From assembly GCF_014193255.1 (NCBI RefSeq), contig NZ_JACHZB010000007.1:124001-188000 (forward strand): 64,000 nucleotides of DNA. Direction: 5' to 3'. Position 1 is the first letter of the stretch, and each line of letters opens with the position of its first letter. The position numbers and the translations under genes are program-made. The notes below the pieces were generated by a model. The model had not been told where the DNA came from, did not search any database, and saw nothing but the letters and a program-made list of their open reading frames with translations. The DNA is from Rhizobium sp. BK196 (GTDB lineage: Bacteria > Pseudomonadota > Alphaproteobacteria > Rhizobiales > Rhizobiaceae). This document shows, piece by piece, positions 1 to 8,629 of this stretch.

Positions 1-720
1 AATCAGCGCAATGCCGATCCCAGACAGCGCAGCGCGCAGCGTCGCGTGCGGGCTGTTGACTTCCATCGGTCCGGACACGGCGACCGCAAAGGAGGTGTTG
101 TCGGGGTTGTAGAAGCGGATGCTTGTCTGGCTGCGGGAATTGGTATCGACGATGAAGGGCACATTGGAGATATCGGCCGGATGCTCAATATTGGGGTACC
201 GCTCCAGGAATTCCGGTGTGGCGCAGATATGGACGCGGAAATCCGAAATCTTGCGGGCGATCATACCGGAATCTTCGAGCTTGGTCACGCGGACCGCGAC
301 GTCGAAGCCTTCCTCAATCAGATCGACGAAACGGTCATCGGCGGCGATCTCCAACTGCAGATTGGGGTTCTCTTTGGCGAAATCGATCAGCGACTGACCA
401 ACATCGGCGTCGACGAAGGTGCGCGGCACGGAGACCTTCAAGCGGCCTTTCAGTTGGGCATTGTTCTCGCGTACAAGGTCCGCAAGGTTGTCGATCTCCT
501 TCAAGATATCCGATGCGGTGCGATAATAGGTGTGGCCGGCCTCGGTCATAGAGAATTGCCGGGTGGTTCGGTTGAGCAGCAGCGCGCCGAGTTCGTCCTC
601 CAGTTCGCGCACATATTTGGAGAGCAGCGCCTTGGAGCGTCCCGTGCGCCGCGCGGCGGCGGAAAAGCCTTCTGCTTCGACCACATCTATGAAGGCGCGT
701 ATGCGGGTCAGCGTGTCCAT
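1..720 (-). CDS. LysR-type transcriptional regulator (3' end missing)
   Basis: The first 240 residues of a LysR-family DNA-binding regulator are present; the window edge cuts off the C-terminus. Residues 1-60 form the winged helix-turn-helix (the protein opens MDTLTRIRAFIDVVEAEGF and continues SAAARRTGRSKALLSKYVRELE). The substrate-binding domain follows from about residue 90 and breaks off in GIGIAL. The start ATG is at the right end of the feature, where alignment to the HTH is complete. The gene diverges from the decarboxylase to its right across a 527-base gap, but that gap is mostly decarboxylase leader, so regulation of that gene is possible and not shown. The effector is unknown. The family call is firm. 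Confidence 0.9.
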   Translation of the reverse strand, partial: MDTLTRIRAFIDVVEAEGFSAAARRTGRSKALLSKYVRELEDELGALLLNRTTRQFSMTEAGHTYYRTASDILKEIDNLADLVRENNAQLKGRLKVSVPRTFVDADVGQSLIDFAKENPNLQLEIAADDRFVDLIEEGFDVAVRVTKLEDSGMIARKISDFRVHICATPEFLERYPNIEHPADISNVPFIVDTNSRSQTSIRFYNPDNTSFAVAVSGPMEVNSPHATLRAALSGIGIALI

Positions 721-1247
721 AACCATTCCTTATCTGTTTCGGAATGTTGAACAAATCCCGCCGTCGCGTTCAATTTATTTTTTTGAGCGGTCATCAAAAA
801 TCCTCTTGATTATGTCAGCGAATATTCTTATTTCCCACTCAGCCCAAAGTCGCACGTGCCCATGGGTGTCCGCCGAACCCTCGAATTGGTGAGGAAATCG
901 GTAAGGTACCTGGAATTAACCCCTCCAGTCGCTATTTCGGCCAACCGGAAAATGCGAGGACGCCTGAAGCAACGACGGTGCGGGCCTTTTTGTTCTCTCC
1001 CTGCTTTCCATCAGCGGGGGTTACTGAAGAGGCACACCTTCATTGCCGGAAGTGCGGCAGGGATATTCCCTCCAATCCATGGCAGACAAAGCCGAACCTA
1101 TACCGCATCCGCGGCGTTGGTTCACTATCCGCGCATCAAGCGCTGTCAAGGATCCGGGGTCTCCACCGGCTGGTTCCTGAGCGGTTCTTGCATGCCCTTT
1201 GTCCTCCGGTTGACCCCGGAGCTCTGGAATTGGAAGAGGGAATCGAT
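721..1247 (+). promoter_or_regulatory. Long 5' leader of the decarboxylase, probable speF-type RNA element
   Basis: No gene is convincing in these 527 bases. The first 100 are AT-rich and should hold the divergent promoters. From about 940 to the start codon the sequence can form consecutive hairpins: TGCC/GGCA (1044-1047 with 1056-1059), AGGGA-TAT-TCCCT (1059-1071), GCGC-ATCAA-GCGC (1131-1143) and CTCCGG-N6-CCGGAG (1204-1221), the last just before the ribosome site GGAAGAGGG. A structured speF RNA motif has been described upstream of alphaproteobacterial ornithine decarboxylase genes. Position and structure fit it, but I could not align to the covariance model, so the identity is inferred. 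Confidence 0.5.
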
Positions 1248-2381
1248 ATGACCACCCAGCGCATCCGCGACTTTCTCGCAACCCGACGTCCCGACGGTCC
1301 CTGCCTCGTGGTTGACCTCGACGTCATCAGTGACAATTTCCATGCATTCCGTCACGCCATGCCTGACAGCGCCATCTACTATGCCGTCAAGGCCAACCCG
1401 GCCCCGGAAGTCCTGAAGCTGCTCGCAGGTCTCGGCTCCAACTTCGATTGCGCGTCTGTCGCTGAAATCGAAATGGCGCTCGAAGCCGGTGCGACCGCAG
1501 CCCGTATTTCCTATGGCAACACGATCAAGAAGGAACGCGACGTTGCCCGTGCGCATGCGCTCGGCGTCAGCCTCTTTGCCGTCGACAGCCACGAGGAAGT
1601 CGAGAAAATTTCCCGTGCCGCTCCGGGTGCGCGCGTTTTCTGCCGCGTCCTGACCGATGGCGAAGGCGCTGAATGGCCGCTGTCGCGCAAATTCGGCTGC
1701 GTTCCGCAGATGGCTGTCGACGTTCTCGTCTACGCTCATCAGCTCGGCCTGCAGTCCTACGGCGTCTCGTTCCATGTCGGTTCGCAGATGACCAAGGTCG
1801 ATGCCTGGGATTCGGCTCTTGCCGATGCCAAGCGCGTCTTCGTCCAGCTTGCCAAGCAGGGCATCCACCTGCAGATGGTCAACATGGGCGGCGGCTTCCC
1901 AACGAAGTACCTGCGCGATGTTCCGTCGGCAGAAGCTTACGGCAAGTCGATCTACCAGGCGCTGCGTACGCATTTCGGCAACCAGATCCCGCAGACGATC
2001 ATCGAGCCGGGCCGCGGCATGGTCGGCAATGCAGGTGTCATCAAGGCTGAAGTCGTGCTGATTTCCAAGAAGTCGGACAATGACGATGCCCGCTGGGTCT
2101 TCCTCGACATCGGCAAGTTCGGCGGCCTCGCCGAAACCATGGACGAGGCCATCCGCTATCCGATCCGCACCGAGCGCGACGGAGACGAGATGGAGCCCTG
2201 CGTGATCGCCGGTCCGACCTGCGATTCAGCCGACGTGCTGTACGAGAAAAACCTCTATCCGCTGCCGATCACGCTGACGATCGGCGACGAGGTCTTGATC
2301 GAAGGCACCGGCGCCTACACGACGACCTATTCGGCAGTCGCCTTCAACGGTTTCGACCCGCTGAAGGCCTACGTCATCTAA
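1248..2381 (+). CDS. Ornithine/lysine decarboxylase, fold-III PLP enzyme
   Basis: The 377-residue protein is the usual length for the rhizobial ornithine (or lysine/ornithine) decarboxylase that makes putrescine (or cadaverine). It has the alanine-racemase-like fold III signatures: PLP lysine K48 in YYAVKANP, H176 in SFHVGSQ, the GGG phosphate loop at 214-216, EPGRG at 253-257 and the catalytic CDSADVLYE with C325. The ATG at 1248 follows GGAAGAGGG at good spacing; reading upstream in frame to 978 would enter the leader RNA and has no family match. A GNAT gene follows 96 bases downstream, with only a weak GC hairpin (2398-2417) between. The choice between ornithine and lysine as substrate cannot be made by eye. 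Confidence 0.93.
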   Translation: MTTQRIRDFLATRRPDGPCLVVDLDVISDNFHAFRHAMPDSAIYYAVKANPAPEVLKLLAGLGSNFDCASVAEIEMALEAGATAARISYGNTIKKERDVARAHALGVSLFAVDSHEEVEKISRAAPGARVFCRVLTDGEGAEWPLSRKFGCVPQMAVDVLVYAHQLGLQSYGVSFHVGSQMTKVDAWDSALADAKRVFVQLAKQGIHLQMVNMGGGFPTKYLRDVPSAEAYGKSIYQALRTHFGNQIPQTIIEPGRGMVGNAGVIKAEVVLISKKSDNDDARWVFLDIGKFGGLAETMDEAIRYPIRTERDGDEMEPCVIAGPTCDSADVLYEKNLYPLPITLTIGDEVLIEGTGAYTTTYSAVAFNGFDPLKAYVI

Positions 2382-2477
2382 GGTCTTGTTCCTGCCTGCC
2401 CCGTAGCCAGCCGGGGCGGCAATTTCACAATTTCCAGTCATCACCGCTGATAACGGTATTGGGTACGGGAGGCCAAG

Positions 2478-3068
2478 ATGGCCGCTGTTCTTGATTCTGT
2501 CCGCGCTTTCTTTGCGCCTGTTACTTTCACCATCGACATGGAGAATCCCTCCGACGTCGTCGCGCGCGAAACCCTGCTCGATCGCGTCATGGGTCCGGAT
2601 CGCCGCAAGAAGTCTTCGGAAATGATCCGCCGCAACCGTGTACCGGCCGAAGGCCTGGCGCTGGTCGCGCGTGACCGTGACGGTCGTGTTATCGGCACGG
2701 TGCGCTTGTGGAACGTCGAAGCCGGTATCAACAACGAGGGCACGCCGCTTGACGCCCTGCTGCTCGGCCCGCTTGCCGTCGACGGCAGGCATGGTGGAAA
2801 AGGCATCGGCTCGGCGCTGATGCGTGCGGCGATCCTCGAAGCAAAGAACCGCGGCCACGGAGCGATCCTGCTCGTCGGCGATGCGGATTATTACGAGCGT
2901 TTTGGCTTTTTCGCCGAGAAGGCTCGTCACCTCGTCATGCCCGGTCCGTTCGAACGCTCGCGCTTTCTAGCGCTGGAGCTCGTCGAGGGCTGGCTTGGCG
3001 GTGCGGCCGGCATGATCGTCCCCTCGGGACGCATGCTGGCCGGCGCGCCGGTCCGGAAGGCGGCCTGA
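2478..3068 (+). CDS. GNAT-family N-acetyltransferase (YhbS-like)
   Basis: A 196-residue single-domain GNAT protein. The acetyl-CoA binding motif A is clear at GPLAVDGRHGGKGIGSALM (about residues 95-113), and the motif B region YYERFGFF follows near residue 139. The arrangement matches YhbS-like predicted N-acetyltransferases (COG3153). It lies 96 bases after the decarboxylase on the same strand and ends just before a strong terminator, so the two are probably one transcription unit; a role in acetylating an amine product is an attractive guess without direct evidence. The substrate is unknown. Confidence 0.88.
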   Translation: MAAVLDSVRAFFAPVTFTIDMENPSDVVARETLLDRVMGPDRRKKSSEMIRRNRVPAEGLALVARDRDGRVIGTVRLWNVEAGINNEGTPLDALLLGPLAVDGRHGGKGIGSALMRAAILEAKNRGHGAILLVGDADYYERFGFFAEKARHLVMPGPFERSRFLALELVEGWLGGAAGMIVPSGRMLAGAPVRKAA

Positions 3069-3073
3069 CCGGC

Positions 3074-3110
3074 AAAGCCCCTCCCTTTCTCCGGGAGGGG
3101 CTTTTTTTGT
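3074..3110 (+). terminator. Rho-independent terminator
   Basis: A perfect 12-bp stem, AAAGCCCCTCCC (3074-3085) with GGGAGGGGCTTT (3093-3104), has a 7-base loop and continues into a T run. It follows the GNAT stop by 6 bases. The A tract on the left side means it could also stop the leftward gene that ends at 3131. Confidence 0.95.
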
Positions 3111-3130
3111 TTAAGGGCCATCGCTGGTGG

Positions 3131-4096
3131 CTAGGGAGCCTTTGCCTCGACTCGCCCATTGTCGATCAGCCAGCGGACGGCTTCCTGCACGGCTTGCAAC
3201 GAGCTGTGCCGCGGCGTGAATCCGAGCAGCCGGCGGGCTTTTTCCATCGAACAGTTGGGACTGCGGGCGATATGTTCCCAGGTGGCTTGCGCCTCCTCCG
3301 GGGGCTGTCTTTCCGCCCAGGCTTCGTAGGGAAGGAATTCCAGCTTCGCTTCCTTGCCGAACCAGGCGGCCATCGCTTCGGCATAGCCCCTCAGCGTGAT
3401 TGCCTTTTCCGACACTGCATGGAAAGCCTCGCCGATCGCCGCCTCAGGCTTTGCGATGGCCGCCATGAACAACTCAGCGATATCGTCGGCATGGACGTGA
3501 TGCACCGTTTCCATGCCGAAATTCGGCAGGGCAAGCGTTTCGCCGCGCGCTAGCGTGGTGAAGACATCGGAGTTGAAATGACCGGCTGGGTTCAGCGGGT
3601 TCCAGCCGGGGCCGACGATATGGCCGGGATGGACGAGGGTTACAGGAAAATTCTTCTCCCGCGCCATCCTGAGCAGATAGGCTTCAATCGCAGCTTTGTT
3701 CACGCCGTAGTCGCCGAAAGGCCTTTTCGGCGCCTCCTCGGGCGTCGGCACGACGGTGGAAAAACCGTGCGTCCAGATCGTGCCAGTATGAAGAAAATGG
3801 TCGACACGGCCTTCGAGAGCTGTCACGAGCTGTTCGTTGCTGTCAGGCCTGAAGCAGATCATGTCAATGACGATTTCGCCTTCCAGCGCACGAATCTCAT
3901 AGCCGAAGCGGCCTTCTGCCTCCAGCGCTACGCGATCCATGCGCCTGATATCGACATGGCTCCATGCATCATTCGCCTTGTAGGGCGTGGCCGCCCCGCG
4001 ACTGATCGCCACCACCTCATGGCCGGCCTCGACGAGGCGGGGTACGAGGTAGGTGCCGACATGTCCTGTTGCTCCGATGACGATGACGCGAGCCAT
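3131..4096 (-). CDS. NAD(P)-dependent epimerase/dehydratase, extended SDR family
   Basis: A 321-residue Rossmann-fold protein. The N-terminus MARVIVIGATGHVG carries the nucleotide-binding GxxGxxG loop at residues 8-14, the middle has a YGVNKAAIE stretch typical of the extended short-chain dehydrogenase YxxxK site, and the C-terminal part resembles nucleoside-diphosphate-sugar epimerases. The start was chosen at 4096 because TGGGAGGAGA sits four bases upstream of it; an in-frame ATG at 4165 has no such site. The gene stands alone with an opposite-strand neighbour to the left across a terminator. The substrate is not predictable. Confidence 0.9.
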   Translation of the reverse strand: MARVIVIGATGHVGTYLVPRLVEAGHEVVAISRGAATPYKANDAWSHVDIRRMDRVALEAEGRFGYEIRALEGEIVIDMICFRPDSNEQLVTALEGRVDHFLHTGTIWTHGFSTVVPTPEEAPKRPFGDYGVNKAAIEAYLLRMAREKNFPVTLVHPGHIVGPGWNPLNPAGHFNSDVFTTLARGETLALPNFGMETVHHVHADDIAELFMAAIAKPEAAIGEAFHAVSEKAITLRGYAEAMAAWFGKEAKLEFLPYEAWAERQPPEEAQATWEHIARSPNCSMEKARRLLGFTPRHSSLQAVQEAVRWLIDNGRVEAKAP

Positions 4097-4194
4097 GCGG
4101 TCTCCTCCCAATGCGCCTTTGAGCTTGTGCTGCGCATTATGTCGTGCCGCTACACGGAACTGCAAGTCAGGCCGTTTGAGCAGTCCGCCTTCCC

Positions 4195-5004
4195 TCAGAT
4201 ATTCTGATCCATGGTTTCGGCGGGGATTTCATCATTGCGATGAATACGCACGACGGCAGCCGGAACACCGGCAACCGTGCAATGGGCCGGGACCGGCTTC
4301 AGCACGACACTGCCGGCCGCGATCTTGCTGAAAGCACCGATCTCGATATTGCCGAGGATCTTTGCACCGGCGCCGATCATCACGCCATGGCGGATTTTCG
4401 GGTGGCGGTCTCCAGTTTCCTTGCCCGTGCCGCCGAGCGTAACGTTCTGCAGGATGGAGACTTCATCTTCGATGACGGCTGTTTCGCCAATCACGATGCC
4501 CGAGCCGTGGTCGAGCATGATTGAGGAACCAATCCTTGCAGCCGGATGGATATCCGGGCCGAAGACCAGCGAGGCGAGGTTGGAAACCCAGCTGGCAATC
4601 TCGAGACGACCGTCGGTCCAGAGCGCGTGGGCAATGCGGTGTGTCTGCAGCGCATGGAAACCTTTGAGGTTCAGCAGTGCATGCAGATAGGTGGTGCAGG
4701 CAGGATCGCGCTCGCGCACGGCCAGAAGATCGGCTTCAATGGCGGCGCTTATATCGGCATGCTCCAGCAATATGTCATGAAACAGCCGGAAGAGGTCTTC
4801 GGGATCGACCTTCGCCACTGCGAGGCGTGCAGAGATTACCCGCGCAATGATCTCAGCATCGCTATCTGCGACGATGATCTGCATTTCGAGCAAAGTCCGC
4901 AGCGTAGGCTCGCGCGCCGCGAGATCCGCCGCTTCGGCACGGATTGCCGACCAGACGGATGCGAAGGCGCCCAGCTCCCTGGCGGCATTATTCGAAGCTT
5001 TCAT
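4195..5004 (-). CDS. cysE: Serine O-acetyltransferase (CysE family)
   Basis: A 269-residue CysE-type enzyme that would transfer acetyl from acetyl-CoA to L-serine, the first step of cysteine synthesis. The N-terminal helical domain (residues 12-150) is followed by a left-handed beta-helix with hexapeptide repeats. The catalytic region DHGSGIVIGETA (D165, H166) and ILQNVTLGGTGKETGDRHPKI (H201) is intact. Start at 5004 keeps the gene clear of the upstream GNAT stop; an in-frame ATG at 5058 would overlap it by 13 bases and has no ribosome site. The C-terminal tail is rather short. It may be a second serine acetyltransferase of the genome. Confidence 0.9.
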   Translation of the reverse strand: MKASNNAARELGAFASVWSAIRAEAADLAAREPTLRTLLEMQIIVADSDAEIIARVISARLAVAKVDPEDLFRLFHDILLEHADISAAIEADLLAVRERDPACTTYLHALLNLKGFHALQTHRIAHALWTDGRLEIASWVSNLASLVFGPDIHPAARIGSSIMLDHGSGIVIGETAVIEDEVSILQNVTLGGTGKETGDRHPKIRHGVMIGAGAKILGNIEIGAFSKIAAGSVVLKPVPAHCTVAGVPAAVVRIHRNDEIPAETMDQNI

Positions 5005-5045
5005 TCGCGGATCCCTGTTCTTGCAATCTGTGCGCAGCCAAAATG

Positions 5046-5558
5046 TCAACGGCGGCATGCATCGGCACTATACACCGGTTCCGGCAGGCGACGCCAATGG
5101 TAGAGCACGTCGGGCTCATTTTCCTCGTTGCCGCTGCCATCGGTTTCTTCGACGGGTGAGAAGCCGCGTGATTTGTAGAAGGCGCGAGCGCGGCGATTTT
5201 GCTGAAAGGTCCAGACGCGGATGTCGTCCATGTCGTTCATTGCCAAGGAGAGAAGCCTTGTGCCAATCCCCGCGCCCTGGACATCAGGCAGAACATAGAG
5301 CTGCTCGATCCAGCCATTCCCGTAGGCAATAACGCCAGCAAGCCTGCCGTCAAGGAAAGCGCCTAGAACCACGCACTCCGCCAGAAGATGTGTTCGCCAG
5401 TAGGCTTCGTCTTCCTCGACTGTATGCCTATCGCGAAGATGCGGCAATGCTCGCCATAGCGCGTTACGCCGCACCATCGCCGCTTGATACGCATCCCCGC
5501 AATCCAGTGGCGCCACTTCGAGAGCCAAGAAATCAGTCCGCCGCGATATCCACCACAC
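5046..5558 (-). CDS. GNAT-family N-acetyltransferase
   Basis: A 170-residue GNAT protein. Motif A appears as LYVLPDVQGAGIGTRLLSLA around residues 87-106 and the motif B region as NRRARAFYKSRGF around 121-133. The reading frame opens inside the end of the WD40 gene (26 bases shared), and the first residues up to FLALEV may not be translated; a TTG at about 5528 is an alternative start. It sits between the WD40 protein and serine acetyltransferase genes on the same strand, so co-transcription is likely. The substrate is unknown. Confidence 0.82.
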   Translation of the reverse strand: MWWISRRTDFLALEVAPLDCGDAYQAAMVRRNALWRALPHLRDRHTVEEDEAYWRTHLLAECVVLGAFLDGRLAGVIAYGNGWIEQLYVLPDVQGAGIGTRLLSLAMNDMDDIRVWTFQQNRRARAFYKSRGFSPVEETDGSGNEENEPDVLYHWRRLPEPVYSADACRR

Positions 5559-6525
5559 CGCAATCGCCGGCTTCAGAGGCGAAGGCGAGCAGCTTGCCGT
5601 TCTTGCTCCAACTCATGCTGGTAATCGCACCCTTGCCGGGACGGCGCAGGAGAGCTTCCTTGCTGTCGGCGAGACGGACGGCGAGGATCATGCCGTCGAT
5701 GAAGCCGATCGCGAGGATATCCTCGGCCGGATGGAATTTCACAGCGGTTGCCATGATGTTGGCGCGCGTGCCGAGCTCCAGCGGCGCCTTGCCCATCGGG
5801 CCGTCCTTGCCCTGGAAAGGCCAGACGATAGCGGCCGGCGCTCCGGAGGAGGCGAGCCACTTGCCCTTGGAAGACCAGGAGAGTGACTTCACCTTGGCAG
5901 GATAGCCTGTCATGCGCATATGGCGGGCTTCGGCGCCCGACTTGACGTCGAGCTTCCAGCCGTGCAGCGCATTTTCCTGCATGGACGTGACGAGGAAATT
6001 GCCGTCGGGCGAGAAGGTTACGCCGGTATGTGCGCCCTTCCATTCGAGATCGACAGGCTTCGCGCTCATGCCGACCCAGTGCAGCGAGACGCCGTTGTAG
6101 CGGGCTGCGGCAATACGCAGACCCTTCGGAGCGAAGGCGAGGCCTTCGACTGTGCGCTCCTCGGGGAATTCCTTGGTCGTGCCGTCGGCCAGACGTACAA
6201 GTGTGCTCTTCCCGTAGGCATAGGCCACGGCGCCCTGGGGGCCGGCCGCGACCTGTGAGATCCACTTGCGCGGCGCGGACGCGATCTCGCTGACGCTGCC
6301 GTCAGCGCTAATGCGCAACACCTTGCCATCCTCACCGCCTGAAATAAGGCTTTCGCTGTAGGGATCGCGGATCGCCGCCAACATGCCTTGATGGGCCTCG
6401 ATGACCTTGTCAGTTCCTTCGAGCCGGTGAAAGGTACCACTGGCATTCGCGAAAAAGGGGACATCACCTAAAAATTCGACGGCCAGAACGTGGCCGTCGA
6501 GATCAAGCGGTGCAACTGTTGGCAT
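5533..6525 (-). CDS. WD40-repeat beta-propeller protein
   Basis: A 330-residue protein made of repeated beta-propeller blades: blocks such as VTFSPDGNFLVTSM, SLSWSSKGKWLASSG, AVKFHPAEDILAIGF and SMSWSKNGKLLAFA recur every 40-45 residues, giving about seven blades and no other domain. There is no signal peptide, so it should be cytoplasmic. Its ATG overlaps the TGA of the COG0523 GTPase gene by one base (TGATG), a sign of translational coupling. The tight pairing suggests the propeller works with the GTPase, perhaps as a scaffold for its client metalloprotein; that is inference. Confidence 0.88.
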   Translation of the reverse strand: MPTVAPLDLDGHVLAVEFLGDVPFFANASGTFHRLEGTDKVIEAHQGMLAAIRDPYSESLISGGEDGKVLRISADGSVSEIASAPRKWISQVAAGPQGAVAYAYGKSTLVRLADGTTKEFPEERTVEGLAFAPKGLRIAAARYNGVSLHWVGMSAKPVDLEWKGAHTGVTFSPDGNFLVTSMQENALHGWKLDVKSGAEARHMRMTGYPAKVKSLSWSSKGKWLASSGAPAAIVWPFQGKDGPMGKAPLELGTRANIMATAVKFHPAEDILAIGFIDGMILAVRLADSKEALLRRPGKGAITSMSWSKNGKLLAFASEAGDCGVVDIAAD

Positions 6526-7610
6526 CAGGCGGCCGCCTCGCAGGCCTTGAAGGATTCTTCGAGCTTTGCGCGATCGAGATCGCGGCCGATGAAGACGAGA
6601 CGGGTCTCGTGCTTTTCACCATCCTTCCAGGGACGCTGATGGTCGCCTTCGATGATCATGTGTACGCCCTGGACGACATAACGCTCGGCGTCGTCCTTAA
6701 AAGCGATGATGCCCTTCAGACGAAGGATGTTCGGACCCTGCGTCTGGGTGATCTTCTGGATCCAGGGGAAGAAACGCTCGGGGTTCATCTCGCCGCCACG
6801 CAGCGAAACGGACTGCACCGTCACGTCGTGGATGGCCGACATCTGGCCATGGTGATGATGGTCGTGGTCATGATCGTGATGATGATGGTCATGATCATGA
6901 TCATGGTGATCGCAATCCGGGCCGCAGACATGATCGTCATGGCCGTGCTCGAGGAAGTGCGGATCGTTTTCCAGTGCGCGCTCGAGGTTGAAGGCGCCCT
7001 GGTCCAGGACGCGGGCGAGATCGACGCCGGAGCGGCTCGTCTTGTAGACACGGGCGGCCGGGTTGATGGCACGCACGATATCCTCGATCTGAGTCAGTTC
7101 TTCCGGCGTGACGAGATCGGTCTTGTTGATGATGACGACGTCGGCGAAGGCGATCTGGTCTTCGGCTTCACGGCTGTCCTTCAGGCGCAGCGGCAGATGC
7201 TTGGCATCGACGAGGGCAACGACGGCGTCGAGCTCGGTTTTGGCGCGAACATCGTCATCCATGAAGAAGGTCTGGGCAACCGGAACCGGATCGGCAAGGC
7301 CGGTGGTTTCGACGATGATGCCATCGAAGCGGCCGGGGCGACGCATCAGGCCCTCGACGACACGGATCAAATCGCCGCGGACCGTACAGCACACACAGCC
7401 ATTGTTCATTTCGTAGATTTCTTCGTCGGATTCGACGATCAGGTCGTTGTCGATGCCGATTTCGCCGAACTCGTTGACGATGACTGCATATTTCTTGCCA
7501 TGGTTTTCAGAAAGAATGCGGTTGAGCAGCGTCGTCTTGCCGGCACCGAGGTAACCGGTGAGCACGGTGACGGGGATGGGCTTCTGCTGTGTCTGGATCG
7601 CGTCGGTCAT
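6525..7610 (-). CDS. COG0523 (CobW/ZNG1-type) GTP-dependent metal chaperone
   Basis: A 361-residue G3E GTPase. It has Walker A GYLGAGKT (19-26), the family metal-binding CxCC motif as GCVCC (C72, C74, C75), Walker B ETTG (101-104), NKTD for guanine (162-165), a histidine/aspartate-rich insertion at 222-254 with about twenty histidines, and a C-terminal CobW domain. COG0523 proteins bind Zn, Co or Ni and deliver metal to client enzymes. The GAGG ribosome site lies just upstream of the ATG. It leads a two-gene unit with the WD40 protein. Cobalamin-pathway genes are absent from the window, so a CobW role in B12 synthesis is not supported; zinc handling is more likely. Confidence 0.92.
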   Translation of the reverse strand: MTDAIQTQQKPIPVTVLTGYLGAGKTTLLNRILSENHGKKYAVIVNEFGEIGIDNDLIVESDEEIYEMNNGCVCCTVRGDLIRVVEGLMRRPGRFDGIIVETTGLADPVPVAQTFFMDDDVRAKTELDAVVALVDAKHLPLRLKDSREAEDQIAFADVVIINKTDLVTPEELTQIEDIVRAINPAARVYKTSRSGVDLARVLDQGAFNLERALENDPHFLEHGHDDHVCGPDCDHHDHDHDHHHHDHDHDHHHHGQMSAIHDVTVQSVSLRGGEMNPERFFPWIQKITQTQGPNILRLKGIIAFKDDAERYVVQGVHMIIEGDHQRPWKDGEKHETRLVFIGRDLDRAKLEESFKACEAAA

Positions 7611-7713
7611 GAGAACCTCTAGGAATAGGGTCTTGACCCCGAGAGCAAAGTTCGGGGCCTCAATGGGTCGGTTTCATATAGGCGCTTGGAAGCGGCAGTT
7701 CAAAGGGTTTTGT

Positions 7714-7730
7714 ATGTTATAAGATCACAT
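7714..7730. promoter_or_regulatory. Imperfect palindrome, possible Zur-type operator
   Basis: The 17-mer ATGTTATAAGATCACAT is an imperfect dyad (six of eight positions symmetric about the central A) about 100 bases upstream of the COG0523 gene, inside its only non-coding upstream region. Zur boxes of proteobacteria are AT-rich dyads containing GTTATA, and COG0523 genes are common Zur targets. The match is partial, so this is tentative. Confidence 0.3.
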
Positions 7731-7757
7731 TGCTCTGTCTGCAAAGCCGCGTCTTTA

Positions 7758-8546
7758 TCACAGCGTTTTTGCGTCGAAGGCATCGATATCCTGCAGCAGC
7801 TCCACCAATCCGTTCACAGCATGGGTAATCAGCGCCTCGCCCTTTGCTGCAGTCGCCTTCGCGGCATTGCCGGCCGCGCCCTGTGGATTGAGATCCGACA
7901 TCTTCCAGCCGAAGGCATGCGGGCCATAGGCGCGCAGGTGCTTGAAGCGCTGGACGAATTCTGTCTGCCGGGAAGGGAAGTTGGTTGCCTTCGCCATATC
8001 CACCTTCTCCGGATAGAGGGCGAGCATGACCGACGTTTCGATATCGCCGCCGTGAATGTCGATCGCCTTTTCATCAGGTGAGATCACACCATCAGGCACG
8101 CCGAAGCGGGTCCAGCTGGTGGCAACAGCCAGCATGTTGAAGCGCACGCGCGCTTCCGTTGCGACAACTGTCATCAGCGGCGAGTTGCCGCCATGGGCAT
8201 TCAGCATCACGAGTTTGCTGATACCGAGCTTCGAGAGGTTTTCAGCGGTATCGAGCCAGCGCTTTACGGCTGCATCAAAGGAGAGCGTCTTCGTTCCTTC
8301 AACATCCATATGCTCTAAGGAGTAGCCGACCGATTCGACAGGGAGTACGGTGACAGGCAAACCGGCCGGCAGGGCGGTTTTGAGCCTGTTGACGATGCCC
8401 TGCGCGATCAATGCGTCGGTTTCGAAGGGTAGATGCGGACCGTGCTGCTCATGGGCGCCGAGTGGCAGGACCGCTATCCAATGGCGGCGTGTCTCCGGCG
8501 CAAGTGCGGGATCATTGTCCTCGAAACGGAACGACGGAACCAACAT
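7758..8546 (-). CDS. Creatininase-family amidohydrolase
   Basis: A 262-residue metal-dependent amidohydrolase of the creatininase family. The metal ligands are in PLGAHEQHGPHLPFETD (E33, H35, D44), NAHGGN (near 118) and DIHGGDIETS (near 168). Family members include creatinine amidohydrolase, MftE and the FAPy deformylase, so the substrate cannot be named. It diverges from the MarR regulator gene across an 83-base gap, which makes that regulator a candidate controller. It ends 147 bases before the COG0523 promoter region and seems to be a single-gene unit. Confidence 0.88.
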   Translation of the reverse strand: MLVPSFRFEDNDPALAPETRRHWIAVLPLGAHEQHGPHLPFETDALIAQGIVNRLKTALPAGLPVTVLPVESVGYSLEHMDVEGTKTLSFDAAVKRWLDTAENLSKLGISKLVMLNAHGGNSPLMTVVATEARVRFNMLAVATSWTRFGVPDGVISPDEKAIDIHGGDIETSVMLALYPEKVDMAKATNFPSRQTEFVQRFKHLRAYGPHAFGWKMSDLNPQGAAGNAAKATAAKGEALITHAVNGLVELLQDIDAFDAKTL

Positions 8547-8629
8547 CGGCCTTGCCTCTTGTTTATGACGAAATGATGGGCAATGTCATAACGCAGCCTG
8601 GGCAGTGCTTAAAGATCAAAGGGATGGCA

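Noticed and set aside
6525..7610. CobW cobalamin biosynthesis protein
   Set aside because: No cobalamin genes nearby; the wider COG0523 metal-chaperone family fits better.
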